From an uncultured Saprospiraceae bacterium (GTDB taxonomy: Bacteria; Bacteroidota; Bacteroidia; Chitinophagales; Saprospiraceae): 64,000 bases of DNA. Below the pieces are notes generated by a model that was given only the letters and a program-made list of their open reading frames with translations, was not told where the DNA came from and did no database searches. Of this stretch, positions 47,962 through 56,943 are shown piece after piece. The stretch covers positions 244,501 through 308,500 of the forward strand of contig CALSOU010000009.1 of assembly GCA_943788055.1 (NCBI GenBank), given 5' to 3'. Numbering within the stretch: position 1 is the stretch's first letter; every line of letters starts with the position of its first letter. The position numbers and the translations under genes are program-made.

Positions 47962-50709
47962 CTATCCCAGCGCTTTCTCTAAGATTTCAGCTTGTTGTGC
48001 ATCATGTACTTTCTTGTATCCCGTTGCAGGTGAAGCACTTGCTTTACGACTGATGAGTTCGATCGAAGAACGACGCATGCGCCCCATGACAAAACTCCAA
48101 CCTCCCATATTAACAGGTTCTTCTTGTACCCAGAATACTTCTTTTGCAGCTTTGTATTTTTTCAATATTGCATGTACTTGGTCTTGCGGGAATGGATACA
48201 GTTGTTCCAAACGTACAATCGCAATTTCGTGCTCTTTCTTTAGTTCTGCTCTTTTCTCGTATAAATCATAGTAGACTTTTCCACTACACAACAACAGCCT
48301 TTTCACTTTCTTAGCTGCAATCTCTGCATCATCTATGACTTCTTGAAATTTCGACTTTCCAGTAAAATCTTCCATTTTCGACACACATGATGGGTGTCTC
48401 AAGAGTGATTTCGGTGACATGTTCACTAATGGCTTTCTAAAATTCCAAGTCAACTGTCTACGCATCGCATGAAACAAATTCGCAGGAGTTGAAATATTGG
48501 TCACAACCATATTGAACTCAGCGCATTGCTGCAAGAATCTTTCAACACGAGCACTGCTATGCTCAGGGCCTTGGCCTGCATACCCATGTGGCAATAAAAG
48601 CACTAAGCCACTCATTCTTCCCCACTTACTTTCTGCAGCAGATATATATTGATCTACTATTGTTTGAGCTCCATTATAGAAATCTCCAAACTGTGCCTCC
48701 CAGATAACTAGGTCATTTGGTGTTGCAAGTGAATATCCATATTCAAAACCCATTACAGCAAACTCAGAAAGAAGCGAATTAAAAATTCGGAGCTTACCTT
48801 GTTTATCAGCTATATTATTGAATCTATTGTATTCTTCGTAAGTCTTTACGTCGTTGAATATTGCGTGGCGATGAGAAAAAGTACCACGTTTTACATCTTG
48901 GCCACTCATTCGAACATTGTGATTTTCGAGTAGTAGTGTACCAAATGCTAGCCACTCACCCATTGCCCAATCATAGTTGCCTGCATCGAGTAACTTCTGC
49001 GCACCTTTGAGGAGTCGTTTTACCTTACTCAATGGCGTAAAACCTTCGGGCAAAGTCATACAATGCTTAATAATTTTATGGACATCTGTTTTTTTGACCC
49101 CAGTCACAGGAGTAACTGCTTCTGATTCCTCAAAAACACGTTTCTTTAAACTTCTCCAAGCAACCTCAGGTTCCTGATATTCATAAGGCATATTGGACTG
49201 TTTTACCTCATCTAGTCTAGCTTGTAGGTTACTCCAAAAGCTCGTTTCCATTTCCTCTGCAAGCGCCTGCTGAACATCTCCCCTAGCAGTCAATTTCTCA
49301 ACATAAAGTTCTCTTGGGTTTTTATGTTTTTTGATGATCTGATACATTTCTGGTTGCGTGAAAGAAGGATCATCACCTTCATTGTGCCCATGCTTTCTGT
49401 AGCAGACCATATCAATAAATACATCCGTATTAAACTTCTGACGATACTCAATTGCTAATCTTGAAGCGAAGATTACCGCTTCTGGATCATCACCATTGAC
49501 ATGAAACACTGGCACTCCGATAGCTTGAGCTGCTGCCGTGCAATAGGTACTTGATCTAGCGTCATCAAAATCTGTTGTGAAACCGATTTGATTATTGATA
49601 ACAAAGTGAATTGTTCCACCGGTGCTGTATCCATCCAATTCGCCCATCTGAGCTGTTTCGTAAACAACTCCCTGGCCAGCAACTGCTGCATCACCATGAA
49701 TCAAAATAGGGAGGATATTATCATATTCTGAATTATAAAGAATGTCCGCTTTCGCCCTAGTAAAGCCCTGTACAACCGGATCGACTGACTCCAAATGTGA
49801 CGGATTTGGAACCAATTTCAAGTGTACTTTTTTACCGACCACATCCATCATTGAAGAGAAACCTAAGTGATACTTTACATCACCGTCACCATAAGCTAGA
49901 TCAGGAACTGCTGTACCTTCAAATTCGGAAAAAATATTAGAATATGTCTTTTGCATGATATTGGCTAAAACATTGAGTCTTCCTCTATGTGCCATACCAA
50001 TCACGACTTCTTGTACTTTATCTTGAACTCCTGCAGTAATGATAGCATCTAGTGCAGCTATCGTCGCTTCCCCACCTTCCAATGAAAATCGCTTCTGACC
50101 TATATACTTCGTATGCAAGAATTCTTCAAACACTACTGCGTCGTTCAATTTCTTGAGAATCTGCTTTTTCGTCTCTAAATTGAGCCCATAATCCTCTTCA
50201 AGACTTCTCTTCTCAATTTTCTCCCGTAACCAAATGCGGCTAGTCTTATTTTGAATATACGAAGCTTGAAACCCAATTGGCCCTGCATAAATTCTATGTA
50301 ATCGATCTATGATCTCTCTAAGAGTCGCATTTTCGATTCCAATCTCTAGTCCAGCAGAAAAAGGTAGGTCAAGATCAGCTTCGGATAGATTGTAATCTGC
50401 TAAATCTAAATGCGGTTTTCGATCTCGTCTGTGACGAATAGGATTGGTAGTAGAAAGCAGGTGACCTCGCTGACGGAATGCTCTAATAATGGAAAGTACA
50501 CCAAGTTCCTTAATCATGTTCTGATTACTGGTACCTCCCGTAGAACCAGAACTAATTAGAGTATCAAGCGAATTATCTTGAAACTCGAAACCTTGGAAGA
50601 AAACGCGCCAACCTTCGTCGACGGTGTTTGGATCTTGCTTGAACTGTGTATACATCGATTCGATGTAACTCGGATGTGCACTAAAAACGTAAGAATAGTT
50701 ATTTGCCAT
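47962..50709 (-). CDS. sucA: 2-oxoglutarate dehydrogenase E1 component
   Basis: The 915-residue thiamine-diphosphate enzyme starts with the typical N-terminal helix (FSAHPSYIESMYTQFKQD). Core motifs include MAHRGRLNVLAN, HGDAAVAGQG, the ThDP/Mg site INNQIGFTT, and the C-terminal LLPHGYAGQGPEHSSARVER. It decarboxylates 2-oxoglutarate in the TCA cycle. No sucB (E2) follows, so E2 is encoded elsewhere. TATATTTG at 50750-50757 gives a 34-base leader. Confidence 0.96.
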   Translation of the reverse strand: MANNYSYVFSAHPSYIESMYTQFKQDPNTVDEGWRVFFQGFEFQDNSLDTLISSGSTGGTSNQNMIKELGVLSIIRAFRQRGHLLSTTNPIRHRRDRKPHLDLADYNLSEADLDLPFSAGLEIGIENATLREIIDRLHRIYAGPIGFQASYIQNKTSRIWLREKIEKRSLEEDYGLNLETKKQILKKLNDAVVFEEFLHTKYIGQKRFSLEGGEATIAALDAIITAGVQDKVQEVVIGMAHRGRLNVLANIMQKTYSNIFSEFEGTAVPDLAYGDGDVKYHLGFSSMMDVVGKKVHLKLVPNPSHLESVDPVVQGFTRAKADILYNSEYDNILPILIHGDAAVAGQGVVYETAQMGELDGYSTGGTIHFVINNQIGFTTDFDDARSSTYCTAAAQAIGVPVFHVNGDDPEAVIFASRLAIEYRQKFNTDVFIDMVCYRKHGHNEGDDPSFTQPEMYQIIKKHKNPRELYVEKLTARGDVQQALAEEMETSFWSNLQARLDEVKQSNMPYEYQEPEVAWRSLKKRVFEESEAVTPVTGVKKTDVHKIIKHCMTLPEGFTPLSKVKRLLKGAQKLLDAGNYDWAMGEWLAFGTLLLENHNVRMSGQDVKRGTFSHRHAIFNDVKTYEEYNRFNNIADKQGKLRIFNSLLSEFAVMGFEYGYSLATPNDLVIWEAQFGDFYNGAQTIVDQYISAAESKWGRMSGLVLLLPHGYAGQGPEHSSARVERFLQQCAEFNMVVTNISTPANLFHAMRRQLTWNFRKPLVNMSPKSLLRHPSCVSKMEDFTGKSKFQEVIDDAEIAAKKVKRLLLCSGKVYYDLYEKRAELKKEHEIAIVRLEQLYPFPQDQVHAILKKYKAAKEVFWVQEEPVNMGGWSFVMGRMRRSSIELISRKASASPATGYKKVHDAQQAEILEKALG

Positions 50710-50749
50710 AATCTATATGGGCGATTTTTTGACGCCAACATTTTACTTA

Positions 50750-50757
50750 CAAATATA
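50750..50757 (-). promoter_or_regulatory. -7 promoter element (TATATTTG) of sucA
   Basis: This is an exact TAnnTTTG match on the minus strand, about 41 bases before the sucA ATG. Confidence 0.55.
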
Positions 50758-50937
50758 CTGCCAATCCCCAGAAATACACATGGAAATTCAGTTTTTCGAC
50801 GAATAATTAACTATTATATGCACTAATTAATAAGAAATGTTTCCTATCGAGCTAACTAATTGATATCAACTTCTAATTAGACTATTGCGGATAGTGAGAA
50901 CAACAAAATCTTGATCTCTAATTGAATATTTGGAATT

Positions 50938-51987
50938 CTAATTGGTTTCAAATGTTACACCGTTCATAATTCCTAAGCTTGCACCTTCCATTAAAGTAAT
51001 ACTGCGAATAATCGTATTTGTATTCACAATTGGTTGAAAAGGAGTGTCTCTAGGTATTATTACATCTGAACTTGTAGTTGGAAGCACTCCATTCCCCCAG
51101 TTAGCTGGATTATCCCAGTCGGAGCTCATTACTCCGATCCATCCGACAGCTTTTCTGTTTAGGACGGTAAATTGTCCAAAAGAATCGACAGTTAGATTTG
51201 TTGTTGTAGTAACGCTCTTTGCTTCGAAATCGATATAATTTGCCTTGCCTTTCGAAGCCCAAGAGTCCGTATCTGCGTTTTCATCACGTTCTTGCAGCTG
51301 AAAATCTGCGGCGGAATTATAAGGAGTCATGTTTCCTATATCTTGAAATTCTAGCGAAGAAAGGTTGTTAAAAGTTTTATTAGTGCCGTAATTATTTATT
51401 ATCCAGTAACTTTTTGAAATAATACCTTGGATAGGAGGGGCTGTCGGCGTCAGATTAATTCTACTGAGCACCAAATCTCCATTTGCATACGGTCCAGTAT
51501 CTGGAAATATCATTTCAATTCCTGTAATTATTGAAGTCAGTGTATCTTGTCCGAAGACACTAAAAGATTCACTGGCACCAGTTCCCACGGGTACAGTCGA
51601 AGCATCGATATATGAATTCGAAAGGAGTGAACCATGATTTAAGCCTGCTTTGTCCATAACTTGGGTGCCATTTACAATTTCGTTAAATTAGTAATATGCA
51701 ATCAAATCTGGCTCTGAAACAATGGTATTTTCTTTCGTAAGATGTCGCAATTCTCGAACTTCCTGTTCGGATAATGCTATTTTCCAAACCGTAACTTCAT
51801 CAATTTGCCCCACAAAGGAATTTGAATAGTGACCTCTTCCAATATGAAAATTTTGGATTGACCCAGGAATGAGCGCCATTCCTTCAACTTCAGAATAAGA
51901 AATAGTCTCGACTTTTTGCTCTTGTTTACAGGCAATCAAACCAACGATGACAATGCTAGTGATTATAAAAAGAGCAGATCTAGTCAT
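50938..51987 (-). pseudogene. Lipoprotein with LamG-like repeats, interrupted by an in-frame stop and probably truncated
   Basis: The first 100 codons give a lipoprotein signal (MTRSALFIITSIVIVGLIAC), then the end of a LamG domain (VGQIDEVTVWKIALSEQEVREL), and stop at TAA (51688-51690). The same frame continues without a shift: IAYY-stop-FNEIVNGTQVMDKAGLNHG, where the family has a residue such as Gln, so a CAA-to-TAA change is likely. The rest (to 50938) ends in a parallel-beta-type tail, MEGASLGIMNGVTFETN, without a T9SS domain. The protein seems to lack the first part of one LamG domain and its normal end, so it is a decayed fragment. TAACTTTG at 52005-52012 suggests it is still transcribed. 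Confidence 0.75.
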
Positions 51988-52004
51988 GTGTTTTTATCTC
52001 TATC

Positions 52005-52012
52005 CAAAGTTA
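52005..52012 (-). promoter_or_regulatory. -7 promoter element (TAACTTTG) of the interrupted lipoprotein gene
   Basis: The minus strand reads TAACTTTG, matching TAnnTTTG, about 18 bases upstream of the ATG. Confidence 0.5.
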
Positions 52013-52081
52013 GTTATTATGTTATATCCTACCTTAGTAACAACTTTTGGTCATAACCACAATTTTTAGTATCATCAAAAT

Positions 52082-52420
52082 ATGCCCTACAGTATTTATG
52101 TCATAGAACTCTCTAAGAAAGCATTCTCAGAAAATAGAAAGTTTCGAGAAGCAAATCCTCAGTACAATGGCATCACAGAATGCTTATACGTAGGAATGAC
52201 TAGTAAGTCGCCAGAAACACGGTTCAAACAGCATAAAACAGGTACGTTAAGTAAAAAAGGCCATAATCTAGCAGCATCAATAGTAAAGAAATACGGGCTC
52301 TATTTACGCCCTAGTTTATCAGAGGGCTTCCGCCCAAAAACCAGGCAAGAAGCACTTGAGATGGAAAAACAGCTTGCTTTAGAACTTCGGCGAAAAAGAT
52401 ATGCTGTATGGTATAACTAA
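52082..52420 (+). CDS. GIY-YIG-like small protein
   Basis: The 112-residue protein resembles a single GIY-YIG domain: SIYVIELSKKA (first strand), CLYVGMTSKSPETRFKQHKTG (second motif with the catalytic-type Arg), then a helical C-terminal half ending ALEMEKQLALELRRKRYAVW, where a Glu in the helix could be the metal ligand. Such domains cut DNA, but isolated ones also occur as repair or mobile-element parts. It has no neighbours in operon and faces a hairpin-rich non-coding stretch. Nuclease activity is not proven. Confidence 0.65.
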   Translation: MPYSIYVIELSKKAFSENRKFREANPQYNGITECLYVGMTSKSPETRFKQHKTGTLSKKGHNLAASIVKKYGLYLRPSLSEGFRPKTRQEALEMEKQLALELRRKRYAVWYN

Positions 52421-52513
52421 TTCCAATTCTGTTTTGAAATGTCGCAATAGATTCACACTGTGCTTATTCAAAGTCCAACTAGAACTGTTTGAGATACACC
52501 ATACAGAGATTCG

Positions 52514-52543
52514 GGGGGGACAGGGACGTGGGTGTAGCGGGGA
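52514..52543 (+). other. Candidate G-quadruplex motif
   Basis: There are four G-runs (GGGGGGG, GGG, GGG, GGGG) with loops of 3, 4 and 6 bases, in an otherwise AT-rich gap. It fits the standard four-tract rule. Confidence 0.5.
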
Positions 52544-52633
52544 GAATCTCGAAAGCTGAAAGTACAACAAAGGAAATATTACGTTGAAAGTAGGAGCACT
52601 AGGACGAGTTTTCTAGTGAGAGAGTTTTTTTTG

Positions 52634-52662
52634 TTACTTTTTTTGACGGGCAAAAAAAGTAA
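52634..52662. repeat. Inverted repeat TTACTTTTTTT / AAAAAAAGTAA
   Basis: The arms are 52634-52644 and 52652-52662 with loop GACGGGC. It is related in sequence to the inverted repeat at 52831-52856 (GTTACTTTTT-cttgat-AAAAAGTAAC), about 200 bases away in the same gap. Confidence 0.6.
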
Positions 52663-52830
52663 GAGCAACGAGGTTAAGCTACTAACTTCCGAGAATATCA
52701 AGATTACAAATCACCCGTTCCAAGAGTTCAAAACTCCTGCAATTGGGATCGCATAGCTCTCGTAATGTACAACTGAAGTAAGGATGCTTTCTTAAGAACT
52801 ATTTTCCTGAAGGACTATAGTGTCCTTTTC

Positions 52831-52856
52831 GTTACTTTTTCTTGATAAAAAGTAAC
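52831..52856. repeat. Inverted repeat GTTACTTTTT / AAAAAGTAAC
   Basis: Arms of 10 bases (52831-52840 and 52847-52856) surround CTTGAT. It is a second copy of the 52634-52662 hairpin type. Confidence 0.6.
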
Positions 52857-53080
52857 ACAAAAATCAAGGCTGCGCATTGACTCAGTTCTGCCCGGGTTTT
52901 CATCAATTACTGAAATTGCTGCAAATTTGTCCCGATCACTCTCGGAATAGATAAAACTCGCAGAAACTCCTGCTCTACAAAATTCGTCACCGTTAGGAAT
53001 CGAGAGAGAATCTAGGTAACTCGCAGTGTACTTAAACAGTTATCTCTTTTACGCAAAATTTATCGCAATTGGTATAATTA

Positions 53081-54716
53081 CTAATCCTCTGCATTGACGG
53101 ATAGAATTCCAAATCGAAAGGCGTCTTTTGCCATAAACCGTTTTCTCTTTAGAAATATAAGCATCTCATTTGGACTAATTTCAGTTGAGAATTTTGGCAT
53201 TAGTAGAGTACCAGTATCTTCTCGTTTGAATAGTTCTTTTCGTTTCAGTTTGCCATTTTCGTCAATATGTGCCGATAACGGCAACACATTCTCGGAAGTT
53301 CGTTACTGTTTTGTAGCGATTTGGATTTGTGATATTTCTTGAGAAGTTCTTCTCGTCGTCATTATATAAATAGTAAATATTGTCTCCTGAATTCAAGGTG
53401 GAAAAAAACATGTAATGGGTTTTTTCTTCCAAAGCATCATTCGCAAAAGGTGTACCGCTCTTCGAAGCAGAATACTTTTTTGGAATCATCCGAATACTCT
53501 CGACTTCACCATCGGCATCAAAATTTGCCGTTATGATGTGATTATTTCTAAAGCTTGTAGATGTATTACTGACTCCGTTTGCTGTAGTTGAAGTTCTAAC
53601 TTCAACTCGATATTCCTCTGCTAACATCGTATAACTACCATCTTTTTTATAGATTACATCTCTAAAAATAAACTCATCATCTAGTCCTTCGTCACCACTT
53701 CTCCTATCTCTCGAAGTATTTCTAGTTCCAAAACTTTCCAACTCTTTTCTGGTAAAGTTTCTCTTTTTCGCATAGAGCACCTCTCCTGTTTCAGAGTCTA
53801 GCTTAAGGTAACTAACTCCTTGAATAGGACCTGACCGACTATCTCCGATCATCGCTGCGCAAGCGATGTCGTTACCAAAAGGGTTTCTCACGATTTCTAT
53901 TCCCTTAATAAATCGATTCTTGAGATCAAGTTCATACTTATCATATCCTTCTCCTGTTACCTTTACAATATTGACGCTGTACTCTGCCATCCTAGCGAAG
54001 CTTTTTCTAAACAAGCCCGAACTTGCGTTGGTGTCAAAAATCTTAGCAGCGAAATACAGCTGATCTTTCACTCCTAGCTCAAATGAAGTCGCTTCTACCT
54101 GTCTTTCCGATTCAGGAAATTTCACTTTATTGTCCCATACTTTATTAAGATCCGTATCAATTACAGCGAAGTAAGCTGAATAATCCTCTCTTGATCTATT
54201 CCTATCCATCTCAGCAATGAAGAGAAGTCTAGAAGTATCTTGATTAACTTTCCATGTGACATCGGGAAGATCTCTAGAATTCTTGTATTTGAATTTCGCA
54301 ATCGCTTTAGCTTTCCCTGCTTTTCCATTTAAATCAATAGGAACAGCATAATATATTAGTTCATCATTACGATTATCCCTTTTGTACTGAATCCAGATCA
54401 ACTTTCCTTTGAAATACTGCATACCCAACGAAAAAACATTTCTATCTGCCACTTGATACTCCTTTGAAAAAACTTCTTTAAACTTCCTATCATACTTTGT
54501 CAAGTAGACGCTATTGCCAAAAGAAAACAAAGAAGGACGCTCAAGGAAACCTACATAATGACCAGAACTGTTGGAGTGAAGGTGACCTGTCAGCACCTTA
54601 CTATCTTCGATTCGTATTTCAGAGCTCAACTCCAATTTGACATCTTGTGCATGAAGCGTGACTGCCAACAGTAGTAAAGTAGCTAGGATACTGAAAATTT
54701 TCATAATATTGTTCAT
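53081..54716 (-). pseudogene. Exported hypothetical protein with one frameshift near its end
   Basis: The first frame gives 484 residues with a signal peptide (MKIFSILATLLLLAVTLHAQ) and repeated strand segments like a propeller, with no recognised family. It ends abnormally at 53262. A second frame, 53081-53287, continues as ENVLPLSAHIDENGKLKRKE and ends FGILSVNAED. Removing one base near 53290 (TTCCGAG read as TTCGAG) joins them into 545 codons. The break sits over 400 codons into the protein, so a truncated product could still fold. Confidence 0.75.
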
Positions 54717-54761
54717 GTTGTTTCATACAAAGAAAATCAATTCTCGGAAATAAATTGATCC

Positions 54762-55605
54762 ATGATAAAATTTATATATACTCTTGTCTTTCTATTTTTG
54801 ACTATCTGGAGTTCATTTGGGCAAGATGATCTTGAAATTATCACCTTTGACGACGACGGACCTAGAACAAGTCGGAATATCGATCCTACTTTTCTTGTTA
54901 TCAAAACGAATCCACTTTCGATGATTTCGGGTCGTCAATTTGTAGAAGTTGAATATCCGATTTTGGATTTTCTTTCCGTTGAAGGTGGTCTTGGATTGAC
55001 CTTTAATCCAGTTATTGGGAATTTTCAAAATGTATACACTCAGATTTACAATGAACTGACTACACCTGAATGTTCAAGCACCAATTTTGAGCCTGGTTTT
55101 GACATCTGTGATCAAGCTTTCTACAATGATTTTACTATCAGAAATACTAATCTCGGCGGATGGATCAGCACTGGCATCAAATTCTATTATTACAATACAG
55201 CTCCGGAAGATGCATATATCTCTTTAAACTTAAAGTACCACACCAATAATTACGATGTGCTTCAAGCAGCAAGAAACCAATGTCTTTGTGCGCGAACTAG
55301 ATGTGTATGCAGACGAGACTGTACGTAATTTTGATTACTCTGTTCGAGCAGGTTTTCAAACTTTGTTCTCTCCCTTAACTACTGATGCTTTCATAGGAGT
55401 TGGAATTCGCTCGAGAAACGAGACCCGACTGGACATAGGTCTTGACCGAGAAACGAGTCTTATCACCAATAAATTTCAGACTTTATCTAGTTCAACTATT
55501 TTGCTTGAAGCTGGAATCCGCATCGGTCTTGAAGTTACTAGGCCGGCTACAACCTCCTCAAAGAAAAAGAAGAAGAAAAAGAAGCGCAGAAGACGAAGAA
55601 GATAA
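54762..55605 (+). pseudogene. Outer-membrane beta-barrel protein with one frameshift and a Lys8-Arg6 C-terminus
   Basis: The first frame has a signal peptide (MIKFIYTLVFLFLTIWSSFG) and barrel strands, then degenerates near 55258 into a Cys/Arg-rich tail. The other frame resumes QQETNVFVRELDVYADE and strands to the end. One extra base around 55258-55270 explains both; without it the frame is 281 codons. The last 14 residues are eight Lys then six Arg (55561-55602), which is odd for a barrel C-terminus, since those usually end in an aromatic residue. It is divergent from the preceding broken gene with 45 bases between. Confidence 0.75.
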
Positions 55606-55690
55606 GATGGAACAACAGAGTTACACTGCTGAAAATCTAGATTATGTCAGTACGTCTTTGACTCTTCAATAACGTAAATTCTAAGGCGCA

Positions 55691-55719
55691 GAGACGAGGC
55701 TAAAGCCTCGATGACATGT
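55691..55719 (-). repeat. Second copy of the 29-bp REP-like repeat
   Basis: It is identical, as the reverse complement, to 2211-2239. It includes the palindrome core CGAGGCT-aa-AGCCTCG. Confidence 0.75.
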
Positions 55720-55889
55720 ATGCCACTTTACTAAGAGCCAGTCTGCACATCATCGAACTATTAAGGTCGTAACTTCCATACTACGAGAAAGTTACCAAAA
55801 CGTGGAGAACTGAAATTTACCGGAGAGGAAGGTCTCCTGACCTCTCCTCGTGAAGATCAGAGCTTTGTCGAAGTACTCCTCGTTACTCC

Positions 55890-55927
55890 AAAAAAAAGCC
55901 GTACCAGAAATGAATCTAGAACGGCTT
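55890..55927 (-). terminator. Intrinsic terminator of the atp operon
   Basis: AAGCCGT (55896-55902) pairs with ACGGCTT (55921-55927). On the minus strand the stem ends in a run of T. It lies 22 bases past the atpG stop. Confidence 0.7.
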
Positions 55928-55949
55928 CGTATTTTTATTGCTTTTGATT

Positions 55950-56858
55950 TTATCCTTCTAATGCAGCTGCACCACCAACGATTTCCGCAAGTTCTTTTGT
56001 AATAGCTTCTTGACGAGCTTTATTATATGTCTTTTTAAGATCACCGAGCATTTCTTGTGCATTCTCAGTCGCTTTATCCATCGCAGTCATACGAGCACCA
56101 TGCTCACCAGCTACGGTATCCAAAATGAATTTATGCAACGAAGTCTGTAAAATAGACGGAACTAGATGCTCAAGAAGTTCAACCTTTCCTGGTTCAAAAA
56201 TGTAATCAGAGTTTGAAGTTTCTTTCTTTTCCTTTTTTGCTACAGCTAATTCTGTGGGCTTAGCTACTGGCAAGTATTGTACGGCAATAGGTGTTTGAGT
56301 TGCAGCATTTTTGAATTTACTGTAGATAACCTGAATACTGTCGTACTCACCGTTTTTGAATGCTTCCATAAGGAAGTTCGCCACCTCAGCAATTTCTTCA
56401 AAATCTGGACTATTTGCAATCTCAACATAATCACGATTGAAATTACTCTTCGAAAATCTTCTTTTGAAAAAATCAGCGCCTTTCTTACCAACAAATAGAA
56501 AATCAAGATTTCCTGCAGCTTCAACTTCCGAAAATTGCTCCTCAATTAGGTTATAAGCTTCTTTGTTGATATTCGTATTGAAAGCACCTGCAAGTCCTCT
56601 ATTGGAAGTAACAACAACGATCAAGGCTTTCGTTACAGGTCTTTCAACACCGTAAACAGTTCCACCGTCACCGTCAAGATTAGACAATATGTTCTTCAAC
56701 ATGTGATCAAGTCTATCAGCATACGGACGCATCTGAGTAATAGCTTGCTGAGCCTTCCGTAATTTGGAAGCAGAAACCATCTTCATTGCTTTCGTAATCT
56801 GCTGGGTGTTTTTCACCGAACTGATCCTATCTCTTACTTCTTTTAATGCACCTGACAC
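55950..56858 (-). CDS. atpG: ATP synthase F1 gamma subunit
   Basis: The 302-residue protein has the coiled-coil ends of gamma: an N-terminal helix (EVRDRISSVKNTQQITKAMK) and a C-terminal helix (RMTAMDKATENAQEMLGDLK). It forms the rotating shaft in the F1 head. Start is GTG at 56858. It is the last gene of the operon; the beta and epsilon genes are missing here. Confidence 0.96.
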   Translation of the reverse strand: MSGALKEVRDRISSVKNTQQITKAMKMVSASKLRKAQQAITQMRPYADRLDHMLKNILSNLDGDGGTVYGVERPVTKALIVVVTSNRGLAGAFNTNINKEAYNLIEEQFSEVEAAGNLDFLFVGKKGADFFKRRFSKSNFNRDYVEIANSPDFEEIAEVANFLMEAFKNGEYDSIQVIYSKFKNAATQTPIAVQYLPVAKPTELAVAKKEKKETSNSDYIFEPGKVELLEHLVPSILQTSLHKFILDTVAGEHGARMTAMDKATENAQEMLGDLKKTYNKARQEAITKELAEIVGGAAALEG

Positions 56859-56943
56859 TTAAAATTGCTTTTATGTGATAGCTGTACTTTTTGAGTACAA
56901 GCTAAAAATTACGCCTTCTGCCATAAAGCGGAAGGCATACTTA

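Larger units (their letters stand above)
52421..53080. repeat. Hairpin-rich non-coding stretch
   Basis: No credible ORF is present in these 660 bases. They hold a G-rich run (52514-52543), two related GTTACTTTT/AAAAGTAAC hairpins (52634-52662 and 52831-52856), and AAGGAC...GTCCTT (52810-52827). The pattern suggests repeat-derived sequence between the GIY-YIG-like gene and two broken genes. Confidence 0.6.
55606..55949. repeat. Intergenic stretch with REP-like repeat and a second hairpin
   Basis: These 344 bases contain the inverted copy (55691-55719) of the 2211-2239 repeat. A hairpin-prone stretch (GAGAGG...CCTCTC near 55834) and the atp terminator follow. No ORF is credible. Confidence 0.6.

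Noticed and set aside
47825-48271. 148-residue frame on the plus strand
   Set aside because: It lies opposite the end of sucA and its terminator. The protein is Cys/Ser-rich with no family pattern, so it is a shadow frame.
52379-52570. 63-residue Pro/Ser-rich frame on the minus strand
   Set aside because: It crosses the G-rich run and repeat, so its residues come from the repeat and not from a gene.
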